A stretch of 21,203 nucleotides of DNA from CAZHOV01 sp964534315 (lineage in GTDB: Bacteria; Bacteroidota; Bacteroidia; Chitinophagales; Saprospiraceae): the NCBI GenBank assembly GCA_964534315.1, contig CAZHOV010000101.1, positions 1-21,203 on the forward strand, written 5' to 3'. The position numbers and the translations under genes were made by a program. The notes beneath the pieces were generated by a model, which saw nothing but the letters and a program-made list of their open reading frames with translations, had not been told where the DNA came from and searched no databases. Below are positions 6,038-16,316 of the stretch, piece after piece (position 1 is the stretch's first letter; the number at the start of each line of letters is the position of its first letter).

Positions 6038-8329
6038 CTAAAACGGATAGCCGATAGCCAGATTCAAGATCAGGTTTTCACTCCTCCAATGGCCATCCAG
6101 GAAATTAATCTTATTGAATGTCCATTCAAAGGTTTGGTCAGGGGTAGGTTGTCTTAGTGCAAAGGAGCCGTCGAGACGGATGACAAAAAAGTCGAAATCG
6201 AGGCGGAGGCCCAGACCGGTTCCGATAGCAATAGATTCATGGAAGTCGGAAAAATTAAAAACGCCTTGGGGGCGTGTCTCACTATTGAGCACCCAAATAT
6301 TGCCGGCATCGACAAAAATGGCTCCTTTAAGATAGCTCAGCAGATCAAAGCGGTATTCGGTGCTAAACTCCATTTTGATATCTCCTGTCTGATCGATAAA
6401 CTGATCTCTGACAGCGGTGGTGTCGAAGAAACTACCGGGCCCTAGTGCCCGCAAGCGGAAAGCTCTAATACTGTTCGCTCCACCGACAAAAAATTGGGTG
6501 ATATAGGGAAGTTCTTCCGAGTTACCGTAAGGGATGCCCAATCCCAGATTCAACCGGGCAGCCAGTAAATTTTTTCTGCGGGGCAGATAAAAGCGGATAT
6601 CAGGCGAAATTTTAAAGAATTGCGCGTAAGGAACACCAATGATTTCATTCGGCTCTGTTCCTCGTTTTCCGGAAAGCAGGCCTAGTACATTACCAGAGGT
6701 TCCGATCTGTGTCCGGATCACAAAATAGGGTTCTAGCCGGTCAAGGCTTTGATTATTGAATGTGTAGGTATATTCAAGCCCGGAAATAAACACATCCTTG
6801 AAACTATTGGCCAGGCGTGGATCATTCATTAAAATGGTATCAAACTTGGGTTCGCGATTAATCAATCGGACTCTATTTACCCGGAGTAGATTTAATACGT
6901 GATGGACACGCTGGTTTTCTTTCCAATCATACCCAAAAGATGCCCGCAAGGCATTCTGAGTAAACAATTCTGTTCTTATTTGAAAGTTGGCATTTAAACT
7001 TAAGAACGTTTGAGGAACGAATCTCTTCCAGGTTCTTTTTTCCAGAAAAGGGATCAAGAAGGTTGGTAGCCTTAAACTAGCCTCAGCCGTGAAATCAAGG
7101 GTATTGATAAAAGTTCCTGCATCCTGGTCTCCGAGCTGCGTTTCCACCCCTCCTGAAAGACTTATTTGAAAGTGCTCCCCCCGTTTAAAAAGATTTCTAT
7201 GGGTGTACGTGCCGATAACAGTGGTCCCCAGGTATCCTCCCACCCGGTTATTAATCTGAAACTCTCCACTCACCCGCTGATTTAAAGCAGGAGTCAGCAG
7301 AAAAAAGCGATCAAGATACTTCCGGTTATTTTCATAACGAGGTTGGTATTTGAGGTTGACAAACTTAAATACATCCAGATCTAATAAATGGCTAACAGAC
7401 GTTTGCTGTTGACCCTGGTTGATCACATCACCTGTTCTTTGAATGATATTTTGTTGTAGTACATCAGGCTTAAGGATTTCCCAGGATTGAATCACATTGA
7501 TATTCTTATACGAGATCGTATCTTTTTTGTCGTCTTCTGATTGTTTCTCCAAGCTATAATTAGGATAAACGTAGGTATTTCCCAGATAATACCGCTCATA
7601 ATCCAAGGAATCCTTAAAAGGTTTTACCTTCATAAACACATCTACTTGTTGATTGCCCAAAGCCGTATCTACATAATAGAATATAGCATTTCCTCTAAAA
7701 TCCAGATAGCCTTTCTTTTGGATGCCCCCCTCAAGTCTTGCTCGCTCTTTATCCAGATCGAATTTCGAATAATAGGCATCAGGCTTCAGAATGGGTTTTT
7801 CTTCCAGAGGCGTCATATATCGTACGATATTTAAGGTATCATCCGGATATTCAATATTGCGCACCCGATACCGGCCACTATTTTCAATACGATAAGTAAG
7901 GTCTACTTTTTGCTTTTTAACGAGGGTATCGACCTTTACTGTTGTTCCAAAATACCCTAGATCCTGCATTCTCTTCGTTAAAATTAACCGACTTCTTTCT
8001 ATTGTTCGATCATCAAATAGTTCAGGAGGAGTTCCCAGTTTTCGTTTGATCCATGAACGAAGGCTTTTTTCTTTTTTGGGTTCACCCATAGCCTGGTAAA
8101 GCCATAGGTTAAAGCCACCCAGTCCATACCGAAGCTCAGGCTTTGCAATTTCCAGTAATTGAGTGGTGAGTTTATATTTATTTACAATATCGTCCGGCTC
8201 TTCAAACTCTACTGATGTGGAGGTGACCAATAACTCATCATCTGCCAGTTTCTTAGTTAGCGAACATGAAGAAAAAATCAAAAAACCCAAAAACACCCAA
8301 AAGCAGTATTTCACAACAGCATTTATCAT
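6038..8329 (-). CDS. tamL: TamL: lipidated BamA/TamA-family outer-membrane protein
   Basis: The 763-aa protein begins with a lipoprotein signal ending LIFSSC (Cys22). Residues of about 30-330 are POTRA-like, for example FDDRTIERSRLILTKRMQDLGYFGTTVKVDT. The rest is an Omp85 (D15/surface antigen) beta-barrel, with the conserved loop sequence FVGGANSIRAFRLRALGPG at about 615-635 and a C-terminal strand ending in Phe. The lipidated TamA variant named TamL is known from Bacteroidota/Chlorobi, usually next to tamB, as here (tamB lies 147 bp upstream on the same strand). It likely works at the outer membrane with TamB in insertion of outer-membrane proteins or in envelope lipid homeostasis. No truncation is seen. 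Confidence 0.9.
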   Translation of the reverse strand: MINAVVKYCFWVFLGFLIFSSCSLTKKLADDELLVTSTSVEFEEPDDIVNKYKLTTQLLEIAKPELRYGLGGFNLWLYQAMGEPKKEKSLRSWIKRKLGTPPELFDDRTIERSRLILTKRMQDLGYFGTTVKVDTLVKKQKVDLTYRIENSGRYRVRNIEYPDDTLNIVRYMTPLEEKPILKPDAYYSKFDLDKERARLEGGIQKKGYLDFRGNAIFYYVDTALGNQQVDVFMKVKPFKDSLDYERYYLGNTYVYPNYSLEKQSEDDKKDTISYKNINVIQSWEILKPDVLQQNIIQRTGDVINQGQQQTSVSHLLDLDVFKFVNLKYQPRYENNRKYLDRFFLLTPALNQRVSGEFQINNRVGGYLGTTVIGTYTHRNLFKRGEHFQISLSGGVETQLGDQDAGTFINTLDFTAEASLRLPTFLIPFLEKRTWKRFVPQTFLSLNANFQIRTELFTQNALRASFGYDWKENQRVHHVLNLLRVNRVRLINREPKFDTILMNDPRLANSFKDVFISGLEYTYTFNNQSLDRLEPYFVIRTQIGTSGNVLGLLSGKRGTEPNEIIGVPYAQFFKISPDIRFYLPRRKNLLAARLNLGLGIPYGNSEELPYITQFFVGGANSIRAFRLRALGPGSFFDTTAVRDQFIDQTGDIKMEFSTEYRFDLLSYLKGAIFVDAGNIWVLNSETRPQGVFNFSDFHESIAIGTGLGLRLDFDFFVIRLDGSFALRQPTPDQTFEWTFNKINFLDGHWRSENLILNLAIGYPF

Positions 8330-8434
8330 TTATTAATGAACACTCGATTTTGTAAGATTGAATATAGTCCAAAAGTAGCGTTAAAAAGACGTTCGGCTTA
8401 GGGGGTTTTTCTTTCTTTTATTCTTTCCGACGGG

Positions 8435-8450
8435 GTAGACTAAAGTCCAC
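8435..8450. repeat. Small hairpin between tamB and tamL
   Basis: GTAGACT and AGTCCAC form a 7-bp stem with one mismatch, separated by AA. No T-run follows, so it is a poor intrinsic terminator; it resembles other short intergenic hairpins of the window with a CTTTAG-like centre. Confidence 0.45.
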
Positions 8451-8476
8451 TTGTTATACATAGACGGTAATTTGTA

Positions 8477-11400
8477 TTACTTTTTTTCCTTCTTTCCTTT
8501 TTTCCTTCCAAACTCCTTTTTCCATGAAACACCGATCCCGTATTCGAGTGTTTGTTCCTCATTAAGCGCACCATTATTAAAATCATTTTGACTAAAAACG
8601 CGGAGTAGGTAGTTACCATTTTTAGTTAATTTATATTCCAGGATAAAATCTCCCGCTATAGAGGAAAAGGACTCGCTATTCTCCCCTTCTAACCCAACGT
8701 CAGCTTCTGCTGTAATTTTTAGCCGGTCATTAAACAATTGTTTGGAAAGACCTACTCCCAATTCGGTAAACCTGTTATTTCCTTCTGCTTCGTTCAGATT
8801 AGATTGATAGCTTTCAAAATCAATAGATACTTCGACTCCTTTTATATAGCGGTTCGCCAGGTTATTGAGCTGATTAGAGATAAGCTTACTCACACTGTTC
8901 AAGGCTACCCGCTCACCCGCATCTTCCCAGACAATATTCCCTGCGGAGGAGTTCGAAACGAAAAAATTATTAAACAACAACAAGGAGAATACCTGCTGAT
9001 TCATCTGATTGGGATCATTTCTTATCTCTTCAAGTTTCCGGTCAATGGTATTTCCCAACCCACTTGTTCCTTCCTCTTGTTCGACCTCAATATCGAAAGA
9101 AATTTCAGGTTCCAGAAGGGTTCCTTTCATAAACAACTTGGTCTTTACCGGACTCCGCCTCTTTGCTGCGCGTTCTTCCTCTTCGCTCATAGTCACTTCG
9201 TTTTCTATTAGTTTGTAAACACTGGTACTAGACTGATAAATAGCTGTAATATCCAAGATTCCCTCCATTGGATTCCCCGTAAATCCGATATATCCTCCTT
9301 TTTCTATCTCAAACTTCTTCTTGATCAGACTGCTGTATGTAAAGGTATATTTTCCACTTTCTAAAATATAATCCCCTAAGATCATCATTTCTCCGGCAGG
9401 GCTCATTCCGATACTCATAGTAGAGGTTCCTTTACAAACCACCTTATCTTCCGTCTCCGGGTCTACTATCAACTGAAGTTCCAGGTCTGGTGTAACATCC
9501 AGATTCATGAGCAAATCCATTCCAAAGGTATTTCGAACCCGATACTGTTGTTTCAAAATAGCAGGATCTTTCAACCGGATCACATTGGGATTCCCGAAGA
9601 TGATATAATCATCAGTTGTAAGGGCAATCTCTTCATATAATGGCTGAAGGAAAAACCTGGACCCGGGCAATGTCTTGGCATTGATCGTAATAATCGGTGC
9701 GTTTAGGGTTCCTTGCGCCGTAATATCCGTATCCAGGTTTAAGGTTCCCCAAAATAGAGGATTGTCTTTCATGGTGGTATTCAGCAACCTGAACTTTTTT
9801 GTATTCAACCTTAGATCCAGCGAAAGATCTGAAAAAAACTGGTGGTTAATTTTCCCGCTCAAAACAGCCTCTTCCTGCGACTCCCCCGTAATCTTCATTG
9901 CTCCTATGTCAATGATTTTATCGGTTATGGTAAGGGTATGTTTCGGGATCTTTAACTTGGTTTTTAAATAGTCTACTACCAAACTGGCCTTCTCTAGATT
10001 AATCGAACTGGTCAATGCGGGCGCACTAATGGGCCCCTTTACTCTGGCCTCCCCCGTTACCTTTCCGGATGCACTACTCACGTTGCCTTCAAGTAAGGGA
10101 TTAAGAAGGCTAAGCTCCATATTGGTTATACTGGCAAATAGGTCAAGTTCATCTTTCTGGTAGGCATAGTCCCCAGTTAATAAAAACTGTAAGCTCTCTC
10201 CCGATAACCCTACTCCTACATCAACTACCGGCCGATCAGGATACTGCCTAGCTGAAAGGCTCAACTTTCCCAACTTTTCTTCCTTTAACGTCAGATCATT
10301 AACATATAAATTACCGGTAGTAAATAAATCCCCAAACAAATCTACCATCTCGATCGCTCCATTGATCGACCCACTGAGTAAATCTTGATCCAAATCAATT
10401 AAGCTTGCTATCTGGCCTATATTATAATCCTTGAAGGCTATATCAATAATGGTAGGATCTGAAGGATCGAATGCCTGTTTGCTTTCTACACTTAGATAGT
10501 GTTTCTTGCGCTGTATGCGGAAATCCTCGACAAATAAATAATTTCCTTGAAAATACATCCAATTGGAAGGCGGAATATTCCAGGTGCTATCATTAAGAAT
10601 AAAAGCAGGACTAAAATGAATAGCCAACCCTTGTTGAAAAGATGAAAGCGAAAAACGGGTTGCCAACTTCTTTTCCCCTCTAATCCCGATTCCCTCTGCA
10701 TCCAGGTATATACTGTCGTTCCGAATAGCAGACAATAAAGACACCGTTGGGTATTCAGTAACTCCAAGATCCAGAGGTCGAATTGAAATAGTTGTAAAAA
10801 GTGTTTGTTCTTTATTTTCGACTCCTACTTCAATAGTGTCTGCCCCAATACCGCCTACCTGAACCCCCGTTAGCTTACCTGTCACCTGCAGTTTTTGCTT
10901 TCGGTCATTATATTCCCCTTGAATAGCAGCACGATCTAACCCTTTAATCGCAGGTATGAGATCAAGAATAAGCGGAGGAGATTCCTGGAGATTTATTTCA
11001 AACGCAAAGTTCTGCCCAAGGGTAAAAGTTGAATCGGATATTTCATTTAGGCTATAATAGTTATCTACAAAATTGGAAATTGATGACGGCAACTTACTAA
11101 GGATAAATCTCCCCTCTACCACTGCATTTATTAAATTGGCGTCTAGCTGAATACGTTTTTGGAATACTTGCCCCTGGTCTAATTTTAAATTCACTGAAGA
11201 CTCCTGAAAGATACGTTTCCCATCTGTCAGAAAAAGATCAATAAGCTGAGCACTACCATTCATATCATCCAACCGGGTCCCTTTCAGGGTAACCTTCCCC
11301 TTTGTCTTTAAAGCGAGGGGCTCAGGGTGAAACCCAAGTGCTTGGAAGTCTATGCTGTCGACTTCTATTGTTCCTGTATATTCAGGTACCAAGGCAAAAA

Positions 11401-13444
11401 TATCCGTTTGACCTTCAGCCTTTAGCTGAAGATTAGGGTCGTTTGTTTCCAATTCAGCCGCCAATTGTCCTTGCTTTAGATCACCATCAAGCGAAAGATC
11501 TTTATAGTTATAATTTTTAAACTCAATAAATTCTACGTCTAGCCTGGCATCGGCTATAATATTTTCGGGGTCAAGTCCTTCACCTGCCCCCTTTACCGTA
11601 AAAGTAGTCTTACCAAGATTTTGCTCGTCGTGTAGAAATTTACCTAAATCAAAATCAATGGCAGTGATAACACCTTCGTAGCGAGCAGAACTTTCTCCTT
11701 CAGACAGGTTGATCTGTATGTTATTCTCCACACGGCCAAGAGCGGTTTGAAGCCCTCCATTAAGGTTATACTGTTGATCTTTTACTATCAAACTTCCTGA
11801 ATAACTGATTGTACCAAGACTATCAAGCAAGGCGGGGGCCCGATCTCCTATTACGCCCTTGAGATCTGCTGAAGTGGTCGTAAAACTGGATATACCCGCC
11901 AGTATAAACAAGCTGTCCGTTTGAGGAAGACCGGTGATTAGGCCACTCCCCGAAAAGCGGGTGGCCGATGCTGTTTCCAGTTCAATATTCCGGATTTTGA
12001 GATCATCGAACCGACCTTGCCCCTTGATGTTCAGCTTTATCGTCCCAAGGGTCGCCAACCCGGGCGGGAGTGGAAGGCTATCAAATAGTAGCGTTACGTT
12101 TTCATAGGAAGTCGCCAAGCGAATATGGGCCTGATCGAATGAAAGTTGCTCCTTATCTGCAAGGTGCTTGAACGATCCATCCAGCTTAAAGATCAACAGC
12201 TTACCAAGTTTCATCTGCAAATTATCAGCAGTGAGGTTATTGACCGTACCTGCTAGTTTCCCCGAGATCAACAGGTTCGCACCGGGAGGAATATTGATTG
12301 ATGAAAACTTTTTAAAAACAGGAGCAAATAGTTGAATATCCTCCATGGCTATTACTGTATTTTCGAAGCTAGCCTGAACAACAACCCTATCAAGAAAGTC
12401 CGTTAAGTCGTTAAACTGGTCATAGACCAGCCGGGTTTCATTATGTATTTCGGTGTAAGGCGTTTGCAAATTTAGGGTAGAAACCTGCAGCCCGGAGGTA
12501 TCTGCTTCAAAGGCAAGGTCCAGATTTTTTAGCTCAAAACCGCTAGACTCTATGAATTTCAGCCCATGAAGCTGCCCCTCCATTTTTTTATCGATCCATT
12601 GGTAGCGATCGATCTCAAAGTTTAAATTATCCAGCGAAAAGTCAGAAAAGTTGACGCCTTCCCCACCGGAAGAAGCATCGAGTAATTTTAATGAAAAATG
12701 ACTGGACTCCGTAATGATATCCCCTCCGGCAATAGTCCAGGGGATGGATGGGAAATTAAGGGTGGCTGTACGTTCTTCGGTTGGCGCCTTATCTTTTTTT
12801 CCCGCAGGCGGAATCACCAGATCTACCGCTACCCCATTCAGTCTCGCTTTGGCAATATCGATGATCTGATCCTGTAAGTCCAGTTTATTGAGATTGATAA
12901 AAAGATCTTCTGAAGCAATGACCGTTTGGGCCCCGCTATTTTGATCGATCATAGCAAACCTTACCTGGTGTAGCTCTATTTTATCCAATTCGATCTCCCA
13001 GGGAGCTAGCTCATCCTTCTCCGGCTTGGGCTGATCGGAAGAAAAGGCATCGATGATAAACTGATAGTTATAATCCGTCGTTCCTGCCCGCTTGATCAAA
13101 TTGATGGTTGCACCGTCCAACTCAATTTTATTTACGAACAATTTTTGTCGGAACAACGAAAATAGCCGGAGGTTGACCGCCAGTTCGTCGGCATACAGCA
13201 GGGTATCTTGATTGAGATCTTCAATATAAACACCCTCTATTACGGCCGTTTTAAAAAACCGGATATCGACCCGCTCAATGCGGGCTTCGGTATTTAGTTT
13301 TTCTGAAAGGTAGTCGGTTACTTTATTCACCACCGCATTCTGCACTCCGGGAAATTGCAGCAAACCCCATAACGCCAGAAAGATCAGCACCAGGGCGGCG
13401 AAGATCCAGAGGGTTATCCGTATGAGTTTGCGGAGTAGGCGCAT
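8477..13444 (-). CDS. tamB: TamB: translocation and assembly module inner-membrane component
   Basis: The 1655-aa protein has one N-terminal membrane segment (LIRITLWIFAALVLIFLALWG, about residues 7-27). A very long, repetitive beta-rich stretch follows, of the AsmA/TamB type that forms a hydrophobic groove across the periplasm. The DUF490/TamB C-terminal domain is roughly residues 1200-1600, including STMSIGMSPAGEMMILGDY near 1340 and KGGYIGFTGNPMEGILDITAIY. The C-terminus is strongly basic (GRKKGKKEKK). TamB partners with an outer-membrane Omp85 protein, here TamL encoded just downstream; the family acts in outer-membrane protein assembly and in phospholipid transport to the outer membrane. 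The length is within the usual range for Bacteroidota homologues. The frame is intact. Confidence 0.93.
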   Translation of the reverse strand: MRLLRKLIRITLWIFAALVLIFLALWGLLQFPGVQNAVVNKVTDYLSEKLNTEARIERVDIRFFKTAVIEGVYIEDLNQDTLLYADELAVNLRLFSLFRQKLFVNKIELDGATINLIKRAGTTDYNYQFIIDAFSSDQPKPEKDELAPWEIELDKIELHQVRFAMIDQNSGAQTVIASEDLFINLNKLDLQDQIIDIAKARLNGVAVDLVIPPAGKKDKAPTEERTATLNFPSIPWTIAGGDIITESSHFSLKLLDASSGGEGVNFSDFSLDNLNFEIDRYQWIDKKMEGQLHGLKFIESSGFELKNLDLAFEADTSGLQVSTLNLQTPYTEIHNETRLVYDQFNDLTDFLDRVVVQASFENTVIAMEDIQLFAPVFKKFSSINIPPGANLLISGKLAGTVNNLTADNLQMKLGKLLIFKLDGSFKHLADKEQLSFDQAHIRLATSYENVTLLFDSLPLPPGLATLGTIKLNIKGQGRFDDLKIRNIELETASATRFSGSGLITGLPQTDSLFILAGISSFTTTSADLKGVIGDRAPALLDSLGTISYSGSLIVKDQQYNLNGGLQTALGRVENNIQINLSEGESSARYEGVITAIDFDLGKFLHDEQNLGKTTFTVKGAGEGLDPENIIADARLDVEFIEFKNYNYKDLSLDGDLKQGQLAAELETNDPNLQLKAEGQTDIFALVPEYTGTIEVDSIDFQALGFHPEPLALKTKGKVTLKGTRLDDMNGSAQLIDLFLTDGKRIFQESSVNLKLDQGQVFQKRIQLDANLINAVVEGRFILSKLPSSISNFVDNYYSLNEISDSTFTLGQNFAFEINLQESPPLILDLIPAIKGLDRAAIQGEYNDRKQKLQVTGKLTGVQVGGIGADTIEVGVENKEQTLFTTISIRPLDLGVTEYPTVSLLSAIRNDSIYLDAEGIGIRGEKKLATRFSLSSFQQGLAIHFSPAFILNDSTWNIPPSNWMYFQGNYLFVEDFRIQRKKHYLSVESKQAFDPSDPTIIDIAFKDYNIGQIASLIDLDQDLLSGSINGAIEMVDLFGDLFTTGNLYVNDLTLKEEKLGKLSLSARQYPDRPVVDVGVGLSGESLQFLLTGDYAYQKDELDLFASITNMELSLLNPLLEGNVSSASGKVTGEARVKGPISAPALTSSINLEKASLVVDYLKTKLKIPKHTLTITDKIIDIGAMKITGESQEEAVLSGKINHQFFSDLSLDLRLNTKKFRLLNTTMKDNPLFWGTLNLDTDITAQGTLNAPIITINAKTLPGSRFFLQPLYEEIALTTDDYIIFGNPNVIRLKDPAILKQQYRVRNTFGMDLLMNLDVTPDLELQLIVDPETEDKVVCKGTSTMSIGMSPAGEMMILGDYILESGKYTFTYSSLIKKKFEIEKGGYIGFTGNPMEGILDITAIYQSSTSVYKLIENEVTMSEEEERAAKRRSPVKTKLFMKGTLLEPEISFDIEVEQEEGTSGLGNTIDRKLEEIRNDPNQMNQQVFSLLLFNNFFVSNSSAGNIVWEDAGERVALNSVSKLISNQLNNLANRYIKGVEVSIDFESYQSNLNEAEGNNRFTELGVGLSKQLFNDRLKITAEADVGLEGENSESFSSIAGDFILEYKLTKNGNYLLRVFSQNDFNNGALNEEQTLEYGIGVSWKKEFGRKKGKKEKK

Positions 13445-13967
13445 TTATTGTTGTATTTCTTTTTTCTTGATAAAAAAGAAAGAAAAAATCAAGACTTTAT
13501 TCATTTTTTTACGCTTCAATTGAATTAAAATCTTAAACAAAATAAACTCGCATGTAGCTTCATTTATTACTCAAACAAAATAGGTAATTGTTTATTGGTA
13601 TTTTACTCAATTTGCAGCTTCTGCTCAAACAGTATTTTGTTTTTAACAGATTTTTAATTCAATTTCCTCTAAAATGAATAAGGTCAGAGAAATAAATAAG
13701 GCGAGGTTTAGGGTACAATATAGCAGCTTTAGCTGCGAAAGAACTTCAAAAACCACTCCGATATCATCGGTTGCGTGGTCTTCTCGTCCTCTGGTTGTCG
13801 GGTTGTCCAGTAAGTACTCTTTCCTACTTTCCCATCCCGCGCCCTAACCCTAAAGGGAACTCCACCCGCGCATGGTTTTTTTCCGAATTTCCTATTTTCT
13901 TTAAGATTCATTCCCCAGTTCATTATCCGGTTAATTCCTCAGTCCAACCCCTGGTTCATTACTCTCC
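13445..13967. other. Intergenic region upstream of tamB
   Basis: AT-rich in 13445-13680, with an inverted repeat CTTGAT/ATCAAG around an A-rich stretch at about 13467-13494; any tamB promoter should lie here, but I could not place one with confidence. At 13723-13736 there is a near-perfect palindrome GCAGCT-TT-AGCTGC, and at 13848-13857 CCCTAAAGGG, both short hairpins with a CTTTAG-like centre. No coding sequence is supported. Confidence 0.5.
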
Positions 13968-14069
13968 CTTTCCTATTTTCCTCCTTTCCTATTTTCCTAT
14001 TTTCCTCCTTTCCCATTTTCCTCCTTTCCTATTTTCCTCCTTTCCCATTTTCCTCCTTTCCCATTTTCC
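13968..14069. repeat. 16-bp polypyrimidine minisatellite
   Basis: About six copies of CTTTCC(T/C)ATTTTCCTC in tandem, with one shortened copy near 13997-14007. The plus strand is almost pure pyrimidine. The array starts 6 bp after the stop of the transporter gene (minus strand), so its transcript would be purine-rich with repeated GGAGGAAAA. It is a candidate for triplex (H-DNA) formation or slippage. Confidence 0.85.
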
Positions 14070-14075
14070 AACTTT

Positions 14076-16316
14076 CTAATCCTTAATCAGCCAGCGGATA
14101 AAAACCGGGATTAAAAACAGATCGCTAAACAGGGCACTGAAAAGCGTCACACTAATGAGCGTACCGATAATGATACTAGGTGGATGAATGGAGAACAACA
14201 TGACCAGAAACCCGAAAAATAAGATCACCGTTGTTAAACAAATCGCCTTGCCAGTCTCCATAAAGGTGATACGGAGGGATTCATCGACGGTGAGGCCTTT
14301 GTTACGGGCCAGTTTGAATTTACTTAGGAAGTGGATCGTATCATCTACCGCGATGCCAAAAACAACGGCGAAGACGATGGAAATCCCAGCCTCCAGTTCT
14401 ATCCCTAAATACCCTAATAAAGCTCCAGCGATAAGGAGTGGGACTACATTGGGAATTAAGGAGATCAATACCATACGCGCATTGGCAAATAAAAAGGCCA
14501 TCAGGAAGCTAACGATGAGCACTGCCATCCCTAGCCCTTTTAAGAGGCTATCGCGCACATATTCGGAGTTTTTATCCAGGATCAAGCCGGTCCCCGTTCG
14601 TTTGAAGGTGGCAACGGTACTGTCGGTGTTCATGACGATCCAGTTGTCTATGCGGTTGCCCACAGCTTTAATACTGTCTGCACCTACATCGAGCAGGCGG
14701 GACGTAATGCGGGCCTTGGTACCGTCTTTACTGATCAATATGTTGGTATTGGCCTGAGGCACCTTGGATACCAATCGCTTATACTTGGCAAACTCCCGCT
14801 CCGTTTCCGGCATTTTGTAAGCCTCCGGGCGGTTGCCGGAGTATGCCTGATTGATGGATTTGTACAAATCAGTGACTGAGTTGACGCCTTTTATGGAATT
14901 GAAGGAGCGAACATACTCCTCCACTTTATAGATTTCCTGGATCACTTCATAATCATCCGCCCGATAATCGCCCTCTGCAAATACCGCGATTTCCATAGGT
15001 CGGAAACCAGTATAGTCTTCTTCAAAAAAGTGAAAATCTTCGGTGATCTTTTCTCCAATAGGAAGGTTTTTGGAAATTTGATAGTTGGTGGTAATTTGTG
15101 AAATACCAACCCCGCAAATAATCAGGAGCACCACGAATCCAATCATAATGGTACGAGGATTTGCTTTAGTATAGCGATCAAACCAATCCATCAGTTTTTC
15201 CCAAAAGGCTTGTCCTTTGCCCAGCTTGATCAATTTATCAACCTGGAGATAAGAAAGTAGTGTAGTGGTAAAAAAGATGACGGTAATATAAGCTACCAAT
15301 ACCCCCAGAGCAGCATTGATGCCAAAATCGCGGATAGGGATAATGCGGCTGGTGACGAGGGTAGCAAAACCAATGGCAGTAGTTATGGAGGTAAGCAAGG
15401 TGGCCAGGCCGATCTCTTTGATGGTGGTCATGATCGAATCCCTGCGGCTATTCCCTTTGCGCAGCTCGTCGATATACTTGGACATGATATGAACCACATC
15501 GGAAGTTCCAACGATGATCATCAGTACCGGGTATAGGGCCGCCATGGCATTGAGATCGCGTCCCCAGCCACCGAGTAGTCCCATAAAAAGGAGTAATCCA
15601 AGACCGATGGAAACCAGGGCGATGCCGATACCAAATGGTTTTCGAAACAAAAAGAACATCACCAGGCTCACCAAAAAGGCAGAGACCACAGCAGAGACGA
15701 ACACCTCTCGTTTTTGCATATCCACCATTTCCTTTTGGAAATAGGCAGGGCCAAGGATATGGTAATCTTCAAACGTATATTGTTCCAATAATTCATTGAG
15801 GCCTGTAATGATCTCTTCCGATTCTTGCAATTCGAGGCGGCCATCGGTGCGCAGGGCTACAACGAGGGAGGTCGCTTCTTCATTCACAAATTGGCCGATA
15901 AAGCGGGCGTCTTGCAGGAGGCGTTTTTTATCCTGTTCATAGCGTTCGGGGTCGTTGAGGTGAATGATCGGAACAGTCGTGATTCCGAAAGGTGTCTTAA
16001 GCGGGTAGCCCAGCTGAGTCAAAGAGCGACTTTCGACGACATTAGGCAGTTCGCGGGCTTTGAGCGAAAAGTCATGAAATACTTTAAGAAATTCCTGATC
16101 GAAGATACCATCATCCCGTTTGACCGCAATAAGGAGGAAGTTCACATCCGAGTCAAATTCTTCCACAAATTTCTGGAAAAACTCCAGGTCTTTGTCTCCT
16201 TTCGGAAAAAACTGATCCAGCGAAAAAGCGAATTTAAGCTGGAATACAAAAAAGATACTCAGTCCGGTGAGTATCAGAAAGGCGATCAATATATAAGGTC
16301 TAATTCGTTTGGTCAT
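14076..16316 (-). CDS. MMPL/RND-superfamily transporter
   Basis: The 746-aa protein shows the duplicated RND-type layout: one membrane helix near residues 7-28, a periplasmic domain to about 200, five helices to about 360, then a second set with a helix near 393-413, a periplasmic domain to about 600 and five helices to the end. Conserved charged residues occur at equivalent places in each half: VGTSDVVHIMSKY near 272-284 and FGIAVDDTIHFLSKF near 652-666, which fit the proton-relay positions of MMPL/HpnN-like exporters. Substrates of such proteins include lipids, hopanoids and pigments; none can be assigned here. It lies upstream of tamB on the same strand but 630 bp away, so co-transcription is doubtful. 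Confidence 0.87.
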   Translation of the reverse strand: MTKRIRPYILIAFLILTGLSIFFVFQLKFAFSLDQFFPKGDKDLEFFQKFVEEFDSDVNFLLIAVKRDDGIFDQEFLKVFHDFSLKARELPNVVESRSLTQLGYPLKTPFGITTVPIIHLNDPERYEQDKKRLLQDARFIGQFVNEEATSLVVALRTDGRLELQESEEIITGLNELLEQYTFEDYHILGPAYFQKEMVDMQKREVFVSAVVSAFLVSLVMFFLFRKPFGIGIALVSIGLGLLLFMGLLGGWGRDLNAMAALYPVLMIIVGTSDVVHIMSKYIDELRKGNSRRDSIMTTIKEIGLATLLTSITTAIGFATLVTSRIIPIRDFGINAALGVLVAYITVIFFTTTLLSYLQVDKLIKLGKGQAFWEKLMDWFDRYTKANPRTIMIGFVVLLIICGVGISQITTNYQISKNLPIGEKITEDFHFFEEDYTGFRPMEIAVFAEGDYRADDYEVIQEIYKVEEYVRSFNSIKGVNSVTDLYKSINQAYSGNRPEAYKMPETEREFAKYKRLVSKVPQANTNILISKDGTKARITSRLLDVGADSIKAVGNRIDNWIVMNTDSTVATFKRTGTGLILDKNSEYVRDSLLKGLGMAVLIVSFLMAFLFANARMVLISLIPNVVPLLIAGALLGYLGIELEAGISIVFAVVFGIAVDDTIHFLSKFKLARNKGLTVDESLRITFMETGKAICLTTVILFFGFLVMLFSIHPPSIIIGTLISVTLFSALFSDLFLIPVFIRWLIKD

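Noticed and set aside
8738..9211. 157-residue open frame on the plus strand inside tamB
   Set aside because: It is antisense to the well-supported tamB C-terminal domain and has no features of its own.
13729..13923. 64-residue open frame on the minus strand (MNWGMNLKENRKFG...)
   Set aside because: It ends within a short palindrome and shows no recognisable domain. It may be intergenic repeat DNA; too weak to call a gene.
13771..14079. 102-residue open frame on the plus strand rich in FPIFLLS
   Set aside because: A translation of the polypyrimidine minisatellite; no coding features.
14188..14757. 189-residue open frame on the plus strand inside the transporter gene
   Set aside because: Antisense to conserved transmembrane helices of the transporter; composition is that of a shadow frame.
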